Of a DNA stretch of 64,000 nucleotides, positions 44,649-53,836 are shown in pieces. The stretch is from Mariniblastus sp964414815 (lineage in GTDB: Bacteria; Planctomycetota; Planctomycetia; Pirellulales; Pirellulaceae): the NCBI GenBank assembly GCA_964414815.1, contig CAYPXY010000026.1:1-64000 (forward strand), given 5' to 3'. The notes under the pieces were generated by a model that searched no databases, was not told the origin of the DNA, and worked only from the letters and a program-made list of their open reading frames with translations. Within the stretch, counting starts at the first letter, position 1; the number at the start of each line of letters is the position of its first letter. The position numbers were made by a program, and so were the translations under genes.

Positions 44649-46367
44649 TCAATAAGAACCGACGGAAACGACTTTGAAGACCTGATTTTCGAAATCGCGA
44701 AGTTCGGCCAGCGTTTCTTGATGGAGCTTCGACTGATTGGTTTTCTCGAAGTACTTGGCCTTGTTCAAAAGACACTGAAACGCCTGATCAATTTCTCCGT
44801 GCTGGACAAATTCGCCTTGAACGCCGTTCAATTGTTCCAGCGCCTCGGCTTCACGCCCCAGCATCAGTTGCGCCAGCGCATGATCGGCTTGCACGCGCAG
44901 ACGCTCTTCTTCAGGCCAACGCTCGACCGAACGCAACGACGTCTGAATCAGATTGACGCCTTGGCGAACGGCTCCATTTTGCAGTTTCATCGCACCCAGA
45001 ATGGCCTTCGCCCGGTCGGCGATGTCCTGCCCCTCTTGCGTCGAGATCATTCGAATCAGAATCGCAGACGCAGCCCCGGGCTGCCCGGCCAGCACAAGCG
45101 CCTGAGCCTGATGCAACCGCAACTGATCGATGATCTTTCCATTGGCCGTTGCCGCCTCTGATTTTTTTAATGCCAGTAGCGCATCTTGACCTTCCAGTCT
45201 TGTCAGGCACTGCAATCCGGTCGTCATCCAGACGATGGCTTCATCCTCTGGAACACTCCGCAGCGCCTCCTCCGTAAAATAGCCCGCCGAAACCAGATAA
45301 TGCCGCATGTTTTCGATCACCGAATCCGGCCAAGCGACATCGGCAGGCCGCAAAAATGCGGCTCGATTCCAGAACGATGGATCGATCAGCGAATGACTGA
45401 CCAGCAGATGACTTTGATCCGTGACCGTTTGCTGCCATGTCGACTTCCATTTCTCCAGTTGGCCTCCGTGACGGTAAAACTCGCCCAGCAACAACTGCAT
45501 TTGCAGCGTCTGATAGGGCCAGGCGTCCGAAGCATCGATCGCACGTTGGAGCTGGGCAATCGCGGGTTCCATCTGATCGTCCAACATCAACGCGAGCGAC
45601 TGGAGTCGATGAAGCTCCACAACCATCGCTGGATTGGAGCTGTTCGCCGCATGTTTCGGCAAACTCAGCTTCAGCCCCTGCGCAATCTCATGCAGTTCCA
45701 GATGGGTGCGAAATTGATTCTTCGCCGCAAACACGGCTGGCTGCGATTCCGCCAAGGCAATATAGCCTGGCCACCCGGCAGCGTTATCTTTCAGATCAGA
45801 ACGTCCCCATTGCTCTTGAAACGTTTCCGCAATCAATGCGAATACTTGACGGTGTTGGGGATCCGGCTGATATTCCTGTAGCGATTTCAGAGCAACGTCC
45901 GGATATTTGTGAACCAGATGCTGTATGGACCTGAACCGTTGCTCTTTCGCAAGCCCCGATACCGTTTCGACAAAGGTCTGCACCGAATAGACCGAACTAT
46001 CGGTTTCACCGAGCAGCACGCCGCCGCCATCCCAACGCAGCTTCGGGTTGACCGCCGGAGTTTCTTGGGTTTGCACCGACTTGGTTGTGTCCATTTTTCC
46101 GACACGATGATTGTCCTTGATTCCCGATGGAATCGGTTTCGAATCCGTATGGATGGGCGAACAGGCCAGATTCGACAAAACAAAAATCGTGACCAGAAAG
46201 ACAGAGGCAGCCACGCCCCTTCGACCGGAAAGTGACCGATTGACACCACAACTCGTGGGTGACAGACGTGGACGTCTATCCCACGGACCCCCACGAGCAT
46301 CGAGAGGTTGATTGACTGGCCGAACCGTTTCGTCCGGCCGAACGAGATTGAAATCACGGTTTGCCAT
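44649..46367 (-). CDS. TPR-like lipoprotein of the secretion locus
   Basis: The protein is 572 residues from the ATG at 46367, which overlaps the secretin stop by one base (TGATG). A lipoprotein-type segment (VAASVFLVTIFVLSNLACS) lies about 50 residues in. A GTG (VAASVF) with GAAGGGG upstream is therefore a possible true start, and the stretch before it includes repeat-derived sequence (46259-46288). The rest is helical with tetratricopeptide-like units (LHRLQSLALMLDDQMEPAIAQLQRAIDA, ADHALAQLMLGREAEALEQLNGVQGEF). By position it may act as a pilotin or assembly factor for the secretin. Confidence 0.7.
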   Translation of the reverse strand: MANRDFNLVRPDETVRPVNQPLDARGGPWDRRPRLSPTSCGVNRSLSGRRGVAASVFLVTIFVLSNLACSPIHTDSKPIPSGIKDNHRVGKMDTTKSVQTQETPAVNPKLRWDGGGVLLGETDSSVYSVQTFVETVSGLAKEQRFRSIQHLVHKYPDVALKSLQEYQPDPQHRQVFALIAETFQEQWGRSDLKDNAAGWPGYIALAESQPAVFAAKNQFRTHLELHEIAQGLKLSLPKHAANSSNPAMVVELHRLQSLALMLDDQMEPAIAQLQRAIDASDAWPYQTLQMQLLLGEFYRHGGQLEKWKSTWQQTVTDQSHLLVSHSLIDPSFWNRAAFLRPADVAWPDSVIENMRHYLVSAGYFTEEALRSVPEDEAIVWMTTGLQCLTRLEGQDALLALKKSEAATANGKIIDQLRLHQAQALVLAGQPGAASAILIRMISTQEGQDIADRAKAILGAMKLQNGAVRQGVNLIQTSLRSVERWPEEERLRVQADHALAQLMLGREAEALEQLNGVQGEFVQHGEIDQAFQCLLNKAKYFEKTNQSKLHQETLAELRDFENQVFKVVSVGSY

Positions 46368-48532
46368 CAATAAGTCCTCGGCACCACATTGTGAAAACGG
46401 AACTCACGATGGAGATCGCAGGGATCGATGTCCACCTGAACCGCATCTTCCGGTGAAAATGTATCCATCGTTCCGGCTCCGGAAAACGCATTGGGATGAA
46501 CGCTCAGTGTCTGCAGCAAATCCTTGCTCAGGGCCGCTGACTCGACGGGCGTATTGAAGATAAACGGACGAATCATCACTACCAGCTCCCGCCGCTGACG
46601 TCCCGTTTCCTGCCGCCGGAAGAAAATTCCCAAGCCCGGAATTTTACCCAACACCGGAACCTGAGCGCGGCGATCTGAAACTTCATCCTCAATCAATCCG
46701 CCGAGAATGACAGCCAAACCGTCCTTGGCCACGATTGTTCCACTGATGGTACTGCGATTGACGGTATCCACTTCCTGATTCGTGATCCCACCCGCCACAT
46801 TGAGCACGGGAATGCGCCCGCCATTGATCACCCGCCGAGCATTCTCCTGAACGACTCTCAAGGTGACCGTTCGGTCGGCATTGATGCTGGGCGTGATGAG
46901 CAGCGACTGTCCGACATCGCGCAGTTCGGTAATCGGCGTTCCGGCAACGGTCGTATTGTTGTTCCCGCTGGCAATGACTTGGGGGGAGTTGAATCCGACG
47001 GTAAATGGAATCGTATCTCCGATGAAAATCCGACTGACTTCATTGTTCGCGGTCAGCAACAGCGGCGTATTGAGAATCGTGACGCGATTGTCATCTTCGA
47101 GCATCTGCATCCGTACTCGAAAACTGTTGCTGACGACTTGAAACGTCATATCTCCCTGATTGATGAGGCTGCCGCCGGGCAACATGGATGCCGTTCGACG
47201 TGCTTCTCCCAGCAGACCATCACTCGGCGTCGGCAGCACGTCTCCCGTCGTAAAACCTCCCGCAGAAGTTCCTCCATCGGAAAACTGATAGTCGAAGACG
47301 CTGCGAAAATCATCCGCCAGCAAGATCGACATCACTTTCACTTCCAGCAATACCAGCGGCGTCGGCACATCGAGTCGATGAATCAACTCTTGCACTTGAT
47401 GCATCGTGTTCTCATCGCCGGTGCGAACGATGATCTGATTGTTGCGGCGCACCACGGTCACGTAAATCACGGCCTGCCGTTCGCGCATCAACTGCGAGAT
47501 CGCATTTTCATCCGCGCCTTCCACCACCTGAGGAACCGGAATGGTATTGAGTTGTCGTTTCTGTTCAATCTGCTCAACCAATCGCTGGATCGTTTCAGAA
47601 TTTAGATCGCGCAGCGGCGCAAATTCATTCTGAAGACTCGACAGCGCCTGATTGGGGAACTGCCGTTGGAAATACTGATTGGAGAATCCGCCCAGCCCGC
47701 TCAGTCCCGATGAAGAGCGGCCTCCATATTGCAGACTGCCGAATTGCCCCAGCCCCAAACTGCGGCCGTCAATCAAATCAAAGCGGTTCAAACGATGAAC
47801 CAGATCCAGAATCGAATCCTCATCGCCAATTCCGAAATTCAGGCGAACCCGATCCCCAAACAAATCGCGAATTGCAACCGCCACCTCGATCGGATTGGGA
47901 TACAGCAAAGTAAACACATCGGTTTGCTCTTCACGAAAACTCGCCAAATTGCGTTCGTACTCATCAGTTGTATAAATTCTAACAATTCCAGAATTTTCAT
48001 CGACCCGATAGTACAAATCGTGAGTCTTTGTCAGGCTGTCGAGTACATCGATGGGCATGACATTGCGCAGGAACAGATTGACTTTTTTCTGACTCGCCTG
48101 AACGGAGGCCACAATATTGAGGCCGGATTGCTCGGAAAAGATTCGGATCGCTTCGTCGAGCATCTGGTCGCGAAAATCGACCAGAACCAGCGGTGTACCA
48201 TGCATCAACAACCGGCGCTGAGCCCCGTCGCGAAAACCGGGTCGATCTGAAATATTGATCGGTCCAATCGGAATCAATTCCGGAGGGGACAAAAGTTCCT
48301 GCAGATCGGGCGATTGAGTCGTTTCGGGTTGCTGCGTTCCATCGGCAACCGGCGTGGGAACGTCCGACGATGCAGCGGCAGGATCGGTAATCGGTTGCAG
48401 CGTTTCCTGAGCCAGCAACGATGCCCCGCAGAAAATAACCACCCCCATCGAGCAAGCACTCAAGAACCGTCGCAGCGAGAACGCCCTTAAGGTCTCACCG
48501 AAAATCCATTTCTGAGTACCGGTTTTGATCAT
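46367..48532 (-). CDS. Type II/III secretion secretin (GspD-like)
   Basis: The protein is about 721 residues from the ATG at 48532; a GTG at 48577 is possible. A signal sequence (FLSACSMGVVIFCGASLLAQ) is followed by N-domains (VDFRDQMLDEAIRIFSEQSGLNIVASVQASQ; RRNNQIIVRTGDENTMHQVQELIHRLD). The secretin barrel has LLEVKVMSIL, VARTI-like and VAKDGLAVILGGLIEDEVSDRRAQVPVLGKIPGLGIFFR motifs and a final ELVVMIRPFIF strand. It forms the outer-membrane channel of a type II-like system. It follows the GspC/PilP-like gene and overlaps the TPR lipoprotein. Confidence 0.93.
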   Translation of the reverse strand: MIKTGTQKWIFGETLRAFSLRRFLSACSMGVVIFCGASLLAQETLQPITDPAAASSDVPTPVADGTQQPETTQSPDLQELLSPPELIPIGPINISDRPGFRDGAQRRLLMHGTPLVLVDFRDQMLDEAIRIFSEQSGLNIVASVQASQKKVNLFLRNVMPIDVLDSLTKTHDLYYRVDENSGIVRIYTTDEYERNLASFREEQTDVFTLLYPNPIEVAVAIRDLFGDRVRLNFGIGDEDSILDLVHRLNRFDLIDGRSLGLGQFGSLQYGGRSSSGLSGLGGFSNQYFQRQFPNQALSSLQNEFAPLRDLNSETIQRLVEQIEQKRQLNTIPVPQVVEGADENAISQLMRERQAVIYVTVVRRNNQIIVRTGDENTMHQVQELIHRLDVPTPLVLLEVKVMSILLADDFRSVFDYQFSDGGTSAGGFTTGDVLPTPSDGLLGEARRTASMLPGGSLINQGDMTFQVVSNSFRVRMQMLEDDNRVTILNTPLLLTANNEVSRIFIGDTIPFTVGFNSPQVIASGNNNTTVAGTPITELRDVGQSLLITPSINADRTVTLRVVQENARRVINGGRIPVLNVAGGITNQEVDTVNRSTISGTIVAKDGLAVILGGLIEDEVSDRRAQVPVLGKIPGLGIFFRRQETGRQRRELVVMIRPFIFNTPVESAALSKDLLQTLSVHPNAFSGAGTMDTFSPEDAVQVDIDPCDLHREFRFHNVVPRTY

Positions 48533-48585
48533 TGAAGTTGACGGGTTAAGCAAACCTGTCCTTGGTTTGCCGATCACAAATCAAC

Positions 48586-49179
48586 TCAATCGTAAATCGT
48601 TACCACACGATTTAATTCCAAAAAGTTGATTTCTACCATGTCTTTAGAGATTTTCTGGACTTGGATCAAGGCCCAAACGCCATTTGGTAGCGGCAGTGAC
48701 ATTTTAACATTCTCTCGAATGCGAATTGACTTACCATCAATTTCCAGAATCGCCTGCCCTCCGCCATTGCCCACAACCTTTGATTTGATCTTAAACTCCG
48801 GCAATGTCAGCAAGGGCGTCTTCAACTGCTCGGTTTGAGCCTGCACCATCTTGGTCAACTTGGCGACTTCGGCGTTCAAGCTAGCAAGTTGCTGCTTAAG
48901 CGTCTGGTTTTCCGTTACCAAACTCTTGTTTTCTTCGATATATCGATTGAGATTATCCACCCCTCGAATCGTCAGAAGCGTCTGCGTGATGATGTCCGAA
49001 GGCGTGGCAGGGTCCTGTTTTTCAGCTGCGGCGGGGGGGGGATCCTGTGCAACGGCCGTGTCTCCCCATCCGGCTGTTACCACGGCGGCTAATAGCACCA
49101 GCCAAGCTCGACTCCAGCAAAAGGAGCGGGGTAGACTTTCAAAAATCAGTTGTACCGCAGTTGGAATCGGGCCGACCAT
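48586..49179 (-). CDS. GspC/PilP-like secreted coiled-coil protein
   Basis: The start is uncertain. The ATG at 49179 gives 197 residues with a signal-like segment (SRAWLVLLAAVVTAGWGDTAVAQ). Longer in-frame starts at 49278 (ATG) or 49311 (TTG) would translate a dispersed repeat (49178-49236) as NPKRKRGMKRGFSLTLRV, so I prefer 49179. A coiled coil (NLNRYIEENKSLVTENQTLKQQLASLNAEVAKLTKM) and a small beta domain (FKIKSKVVGNGGGQAILEIDGKSIRIRENVKMSL...LNRVVTIYD) follow. The latter resembles the GspC/PilP homology region that connects the inner-membrane platform to the secretin. This is consistent with its position directly upstream of gspD. Confidence 0.7.
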   Translation of the reverse strand: MVGPIPTAVQLIFESLPRSFCWSRAWLVLLAAVVTAGWGDTAVAQDPPPAAAEKQDPATPSDIITQTLLTIRGVDNLNRYIEENKSLVTENQTLKQQLASLNAEVAKLTKMVQAQTEQLKTPLLTLPEFKIKSKVVGNGGGQAILEIDGKSIRIRENVKMSLPLPNGVWALIQVQKISKDMVEINFLELNRVVTIYD

Positions 49180-49236
49180 AACCCGAAGCGTAAGCGAGAA
49201 ACCTCGCTTCATCCCTCGCTTACGCTTCGGGTTAGG
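49178..49236. repeat. Core-only copy of the dispersed palindromic element
   Basis: AACCCGAAGCGTAAGCGAG and CTCGCTTACGCTTCGGGTT form the inner arms without the outer terminal repeats present in copies 2-4. It lies at the 5' end of the GspC/PilP-like gene and would be translated if an upstream start were used. Confidence 0.75.
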
Positions 49237-49307
49237 ATTTCCACCTGTCCAGATCGGGGCTGAGTTTTGACGTTTCATGGTTTTACTTTCCACAAGGCCG
49301 GCGTCGA

Positions 49308-50516
49308 TCAAGAGCCAGCGGATATGAGTGCCATAAAAAATGCGATGTACACGTACCCCACAATGCCTCCGATCAGGACCGTCAGCACGGGCGTCAGGAT
49401 CGCATTCAACCGCTTCGTCAGCGACTTCAGTTGGGCGTCCTGAAATTCGGCGACCTCATCCATCGCTTGATGAAGCTCGCCCGTTTCCTGCCCCACCGCC
49501 GCCATCCGATAGAGCATGGGATGAAAGGCTCCCTTTTGACTAAATGCATCGGCGAGACTCCCCCCCCGAATGAGGTTTTCGCGGGCATTGACGATCGTCC
49601 GCCTCAAAAAATGGTTGGCGACGATTTTCTCGATTGCTGTCAGCCCTTCCGTCAGAGTAACCCCACTTTTGAGCATCATGCTTAAACTCCGCGCAAAGAT
49701 CGCAGTTTCACCATACTGAATCAGTTTATTCAACACCGGGACGCGCAGCAACCACTGATCGATCACCACTCGCGTCTCTGCAGCCGAATACAGTATCCAG
49801 ATCAACGCAATCAACGCAGTCAGCCCTACAATTAAAAACGGATAGTAGGTCCGCAGCCACAGCGAACCCGCAATCAGCGATTCCGTCATGGCGGGCAATT
49901 CTTTTCCCAAGCTTTGCAGATACGTCTCGAGCCGGGGGATCAGATAAATGATCATGTAGGCCGTCACGCCCGCAGCCATCAACAAAATCAATACAGGATA
50001 GATCGTGGCCGAAACAACCGACTCGCGCGAATCGCGGCGGTCACGCATGGTTTGTGCCGCTCGTGTCAAAACGGTTGCCAGATTTCCAGACTGCTCACCC
50101 ACCTTGACCAGTCGCAACACAAACTCTGGAAAGCACCTATGTTCCGACATGGCGTCCGCCAATCCCTTTCCCGATTGAAGCTGATCGCTGACCTGTCGCC
50201 AGACGCGCTTCATCCCACGACTCGGCGTCTGATCAATGACGCTTTCCAAAGCCGTCAATAAAGTCATCCCACTGCGCACCATCATCGCAAGTTGCAGCAG
50301 CGACATCTCGACGGCGACGGCGCGGGGAGGCAGTCGGTCAGACCACTTCGAAATAGAACGCATGGGCGACTGCGAGCCGGCTTCCGACTCCATCGAAAAG
50401 ACGATCCAGCCTCGCTCACGAAGCTGATTCGTGGCGTGGCTTCTCGACGGTGCCGTAAGCGTGCCGGAGTGAGCAACACCCTGTGTGTCTTTTGCTTTGT
50501 ACTGAAATTCAGGCAA
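49308..50516 (-). CDS. Type II secretion / type IV pilus inner-membrane platform protein (GspF/PilC-like)
   Basis: From the TTG at 50516 the protein begins (M)PEFQYKAKDTQGVAHSG, the usual GspF/PilC start. The ATG at 50594 would add 26 residues overlapping gspE. Two T2SSF domains are present (EMSLLQLAMMVRSGMTLLTALESVIDQTP; FARSLSMMLKSGVTLTEGLTAIEKIVANHF). Each is followed by membrane segments (VLILLMAAGVTAYMIIYLIPRL, FLIVGLTALIALIWIL, VLTVLIGGIVGYVYIAFFM). It sits four bases after gspE and anchors the ATPase and pseudopilus assembly. Confidence 0.92.
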   Translation of the reverse strand: MPEFQYKAKDTQGVAHSGTLTAPSRSHATNQLRERGWIVFSMESEAGSQSPMRSISKWSDRLPPRAVAVEMSLLQLAMMVRSGMTLLTALESVIDQTPSRGMKRVWRQVSDQLQSGKGLADAMSEHRCFPEFVLRLVKVGEQSGNLATVLTRAAQTMRDRRDSRESVVSATIYPVLILLMAAGVTAYMIIYLIPRLETYLQSLGKELPAMTESLIAGSLWLRTYYPFLIVGLTALIALIWILYSAAETRVVIDQWLLRVPVLNKLIQYGETAIFARSLSMMLKSGVTLTEGLTAIEKIVANHFLRRTIVNARENLIRGGSLADAFSQKGAFHPMLYRMAAVGQETGELHQAMDEVAEFQDAQLKSLTKRLNAILTPVLTVLIGGIVGYVYIAFFMALISAGS

Positions 50517-50520
50517 ATCA

Positions 50521-52047
50521 CTAACCCAGATTGACGACGCCAACGATTTCTTCGAAGGAGGTGATCCCCAGTTCCATTTTTCGAATGGCATCATCCACTA
50601 ACAGGGGCATCTTCTGCTCGTACAGACACTTTTGGATTTCGACCTCACTGGCGCCGGCCACCACCTGTTGATTGAGCGATGGACCAAACGGCAACAGTTC
50701 AAACAACCCCGTTCGTCCCATGTAGCCCTGTCCCGCACAATATCGGCAGCCTTTCTTCTGATACACACGCGTGCCCGCTAGTTCGGGACGCCCTAATATC
50801 GCCGCTTCAAAATCCTGCAACTCAATCTCTTGTCGACAATGCACACAGAGTTTTCGAACGAGCCGCTGAGCGACAAAGACCCTCGAGACGGCTCCAATCA
50901 AGTAGGCTTCAACGTCCATGTACTTCAAACGCGTGATGGAACTCGCGGCTGAATTGGTGTGCAGCGTCGAAAAAACCAGATGGCCCGTCAGCGCCGCCTT
51001 GATTGCGATTTCTGCCGTCACCGCATCCCTGATTTCGCCAATCATCAACACATCGGGATCGTGCCGTAGGGAGCTTCGCAGCGCCTTGTGGAAACTGACC
51101 TTGTCCGCCGAATCGACTTCGACCTGAGAAATCCCGTCAATCACCTGCTCGACGGGATCTTCAATCGTAATCACATTGAGCGATCGCTGACCGATCAGCT
51201 TTTGAATCGCGGCATAGAGCGTCGTACTCTTCCCACAGCCCGTCGGTCCGGTCAACAGCACTAACCCGTTCGGCTGCGCAATGCAGGATTCAAAAGTCCG
51301 GTTGTCGGTCTCCAGCATCCCCAGATTTTCAAGCGTTAACCGGCGCGTCTGGACCGCCAACAGTCGCAACGTCATCCGCTCACCCTGCTTCGTGGGAATC
51401 GTCGCGGCACGAACATCCATCAGACCTGACGATTCGTTGCCCAACGTGAATCGTCCGTCTTGAGGGGCTCTGCGTTCGGCAATATCCATCCCACTGAGCA
51501 CCTTGATCCGTGACACCAGTGCATGATGAACGCGGCTGGGCACGCTGCGATAGTCCTCCAACTGACCGTCGACTCGCAAACGCAGACGCAACTGACTTAC
51601 CCCCGGTTCGATGTGGATATCGGTGGCCTGGCGAATAATGGCCGCATGAAAAATTTCATCGCAAAGATTGACGACCAACTGGCCATCCGGTTCTGACTCG
51701 TCTCCGGCGGCAAACGCCGTTCGCGACGGCAACGCCTGATTGGACGTACCATAGGCGGAATCGACAAAGATGCGGTTGATCGCTCGGCGCAACGACTCCG
51801 GCTCAGCGCGCTGGGGTGTAGCCGGCGCCTCCACATAGCGCTCGATCGCCTTGATTCCCTGTTCATCGGAAACGTCAGCGCAAGCGACCAGAACCTGTCC
51901 CTGCTCAACCGTGAACGGAAGCAGTTGGCGACGAATGGCCAGATTCCCTGGAATGCTCAACGCCCAAACCGGATCAATTTTGACTTGATCCATATCGAGC
52001 AACTCCGCAGCCTGCTGCACCTCGACAACCGGGTTCGATTCATTCAT
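50521..52047 (-). CDS. GspE/PilB-type secretion ATPase
   Basis: The protein is 508 residues from the ATG at 52047 with a GAGG site upstream; a GTG at 52068 is in frame. An N-terminal MshEN-like domain precedes the ATPase core. Walker A is LTGPTGCGKSTTLY, the Asp box is NVITIEDPVEQ, Walker B is LRHDPDVLMIGEIRD, and the His box contains LVFSTLHTNSA. A tetracysteine zinc motif (CVHC ... CRYC) marks GspE/PilB rather than PilT. It powers pseudopilus extension or secretion. It lies ten bases after the PilT gene. Confidence 0.93.
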   Translation of the reverse strand: MNESNPVVEVQQAAELLDMDQVKIDPVWALSIPGNLAIRRQLLPFTVEQGQVLVACADVSDEQGIKAIERYVEAPATPQRAEPESLRRAINRIFVDSAYGTSNQALPSRTAFAAGDESEPDGQLVVNLCDEIFHAAIIRQATDIHIEPGVSQLRLRLRVDGQLEDYRSVPSRVHHALVSRIKVLSGMDIAERRAPQDGRFTLGNESSGLMDVRAATIPTKQGERMTLRLLAVQTRRLTLENLGMLETDNRTFESCIAQPNGLVLLTGPTGCGKSTTLYAAIQKLIGQRSLNVITIEDPVEQVIDGISQVEVDSADKVSFHKALRSSLRHDPDVLMIGEIRDAVTAEIAIKAALTGHLVFSTLHTNSAASSITRLKYMDVEAYLIGAVSRVFVAQRLVRKLCVHCRQEIELQDFEAAILGRPELAGTRVYQKKGCRYCAGQGYMGRTGLFELLPFGPSLNQQVVAGASEVEIQKCLYEQKMPLLVDDAIRKMELGITSFEEIVGVVNLG

Positions 52048-52057
52048 GGCTGCCTCG

Positions 52058-53185
52058 CTAAATGGCACGGGATCGATCGAGCAACAATCGCGGATTGCGG
52101 GCCAAGGCCATCGCCGTCGATTGATCGATCAACCCGTTCCGGTACAGACGAGCAAGGCAGGTATCGAGCGTGTACATTCCCGCCGCCGACGATGTCTCAA
52201 GGATGGAACGAATCTGATTCAGGTTTCCTCCTGCAATAAGATTCGTAATGGCTGGATTGGAGAGCAATACTTCACTGGCCAAAACCCGTGCCTTCGAATC
52301 GTTTCCATCCGCCGTCACCCGCCGAGGCAGCAAATGCTGAGCAATCACCGCGCGCAACGAACCCGACAGCATCCGGTGCATCAATACCTGTTCATCCCCG
52401 GGAAAGACGCTCACCAGTCGCTCAATCGCTCCCACCGCATCACCCGCGTGAACGGTGGCGAACACCAGATGCCCGGTCTCCGCCGCAGCAATTGCTGTCC
52501 GAATCGTCTGCAACGCGCGCAGCTCACCGACGAGGATTACATCGGGATCCTGACGCAGCGCATCCACCAGTGCGAGGTCGAAATCGGGGGTATCCAGCCC
52601 CACCTGACGCTGACTGATAATGGACCTCTGAGGTGTATGGACATACTCGACCGGATCTTCGATCGTGATGATATGCGCCGCGCGGCTTCGATTGACGCGG
52701 TCGATCAATGCGGCCAGCGTCGTACTCTTGCCCGATCCGGTAGGCCCCGCAATCAACACCAGCCCGTCTTTCAATTGGCCCAACTCGTACAGCTGATCCG
52801 ACAGCCCCAGTTCCGCCAAGGAACGAAACCGCTCGTCGAGCAGCCGCAATGCAATCGACGTACTCGAGCGGGTTCTGAAAATATTAAACCGAAACCGAGC
52901 CACGGAGCCATCCATCGGCATCGCAAAGGCGCCATCCATCGAGCCGCGAGACTGAAACGACTTGAGGCCACTTTCACCGATCAGTGCTTCCAGTAATTGA
53001 CGCGTATCGACATCGCTCCAGAGTTTCTGCTCGGGCGAACCCTCGGTCGTCGCAGGGCAGATTTCACCTCCGATACGGAACCACGCCGGCTCGTTCGACG
53101 CCAGATGAATATCGCTGGCGCCCAGGCGAACGGCAAGCTGAGCCAACTGGCAAAAACGGTCGGAGAAGTTCAAGTCAATCGACAT
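52058..53185 (-). CDS. PilT-type retraction ATPase
   Basis: The 375-residue protein has Walker A (IAGPTGSGKSTTL), an Asp box (HIITIEDPVEYVH), Walker B (LRQDPDVILVGELRALQTI; the usual RD is RA) and a His box (LVFATVHAGDA). It lacks the zinc tetracysteine and is of PilT length, so it is assigned to the retraction family. The pairing of a PilT with a GspE in one operon suggests a dynamic pilus or pseudopilus. The ATG start is at 53185. The GspM/PilO-like gene ends 13 bp upstream. Confidence 0.92.
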   Translation of the reverse strand: MSIDLNFSDRFCQLAQLAVRLGASDIHLASNEPAWFRIGGEICPATTEGSPEQKLWSDVDTRQLLEALIGESGLKSFQSRGSMDGAFAMPMDGSVARFRFNIFRTRSSTSIALRLLDERFRSLAELGLSDQLYELGQLKDGLVLIAGPTGSGKSTTLAALIDRVNRSRAAHIITIEDPVEYVHTPQRSIISQRQVGLDTPDFDLALVDALRQDPDVILVGELRALQTIRTAIAAAETGHLVFATVHAGDAVGAIERLVSVFPGDEQVLMHRMLSGSLRAVIAQHLLPRRVTADGNDSKARVLASEVLLSNPAITNLIAGGNLNQIRSILETSSAAGMYTLDTCLARLYRNGLIDQSTAMALARNPRLLLDRSRAI

Positions 53186-53197
53186 GGTCTGGCAAAG

Positions 53198-53836
53198 TCA
53201 AACAGCAAACAGAATCGTCCACTTGTGCAAGCCGTCATTGGCATTGGACGCAACCAGACTGAAGGTCAACGGAAAGGTTTTCATACGCCCAATATCAATT
53301 GACATCAGGAACGCTTGAACGTCTGCATAACTCCCTTCCAGTTCGATCTTCCAATATTCAATCGGGGGAGCGTCGGGGGATTGCTGATTGATACTTTTCG
53401 TCAGTCGCAAAAAATATTCTGGGATCTCTGGCTCGATCGCATAATCCTGAGACACGATGGACAGATTGAAATTGCCCATTATTTCAGTAATCTCTCGAAT
53501 CGTATCGAGCCGCGCATCGGGGCTTCTCCACGACTGACTGAGCTGCTGAATCTTTCCGCGATCAATCTCCATCTGTTCGGACAACTGAGTGAAGCTCGCC
53601 TTGGTGGATTGCAAATGCTTCAAAGTGTTTTCAGTGGCCTGCTCATTGACCGAACTGGCCTGCGTGTTCGTCAGCTCCACCATCATGACCTCAAGCCGGC
53701 GCTGCTTGGGCAGCGCAATCAGAAACGAGTAGACCATCAGGATCAGCGCGGCCGGCAGCAAGCCCAGTAGACGCTGCTCACGTTTCGTTAATTTCTTCTC
53801 ACTAACCACGGGGAATAACTCCCATGCTGACGACAT
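53198..53836 (-). CDS. GspM/PilO-like inner-membrane protein
   Basis: The protein is 212 residues from the ATG at 53836. A GTG at 53809 preceded by GGGAG is an alternative giving 203. A cytoplasmic N-terminus is followed by one transmembrane helix (LLGLLPAALILMVYSFLIALP), then a coiled coil (LKHLQSTKASFTQLSEQMEIDRGKIQQLSQ). A small ferredoxin-like domain (YWKIELEGSYADVQAFLMSIDIG...FPLTFSLV) is typical of PilO/GspM. It should dimerise with the GspL/PilN-like protein encoded just upstream, with which it overlaps. Confidence 0.8.
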   Translation of the reverse strand: MSSAWELFPVVSEKKLTKREQRLLGLLPAALILMVYSFLIALPKQRRLEVMMVELTNTQASSVNEQATENTLKHLQSTKASFTQLSEQMEIDRGKIQQLSQSWRSPDARLDTIREITEIMGNFNLSIVSQDYAIEPEIPEYFLRLTKSINQQSPDAPPIEYWKIELEGSYADVQAFLMSIDIGRMKTFPLTFSLVASNANDGLHKWTILFAV

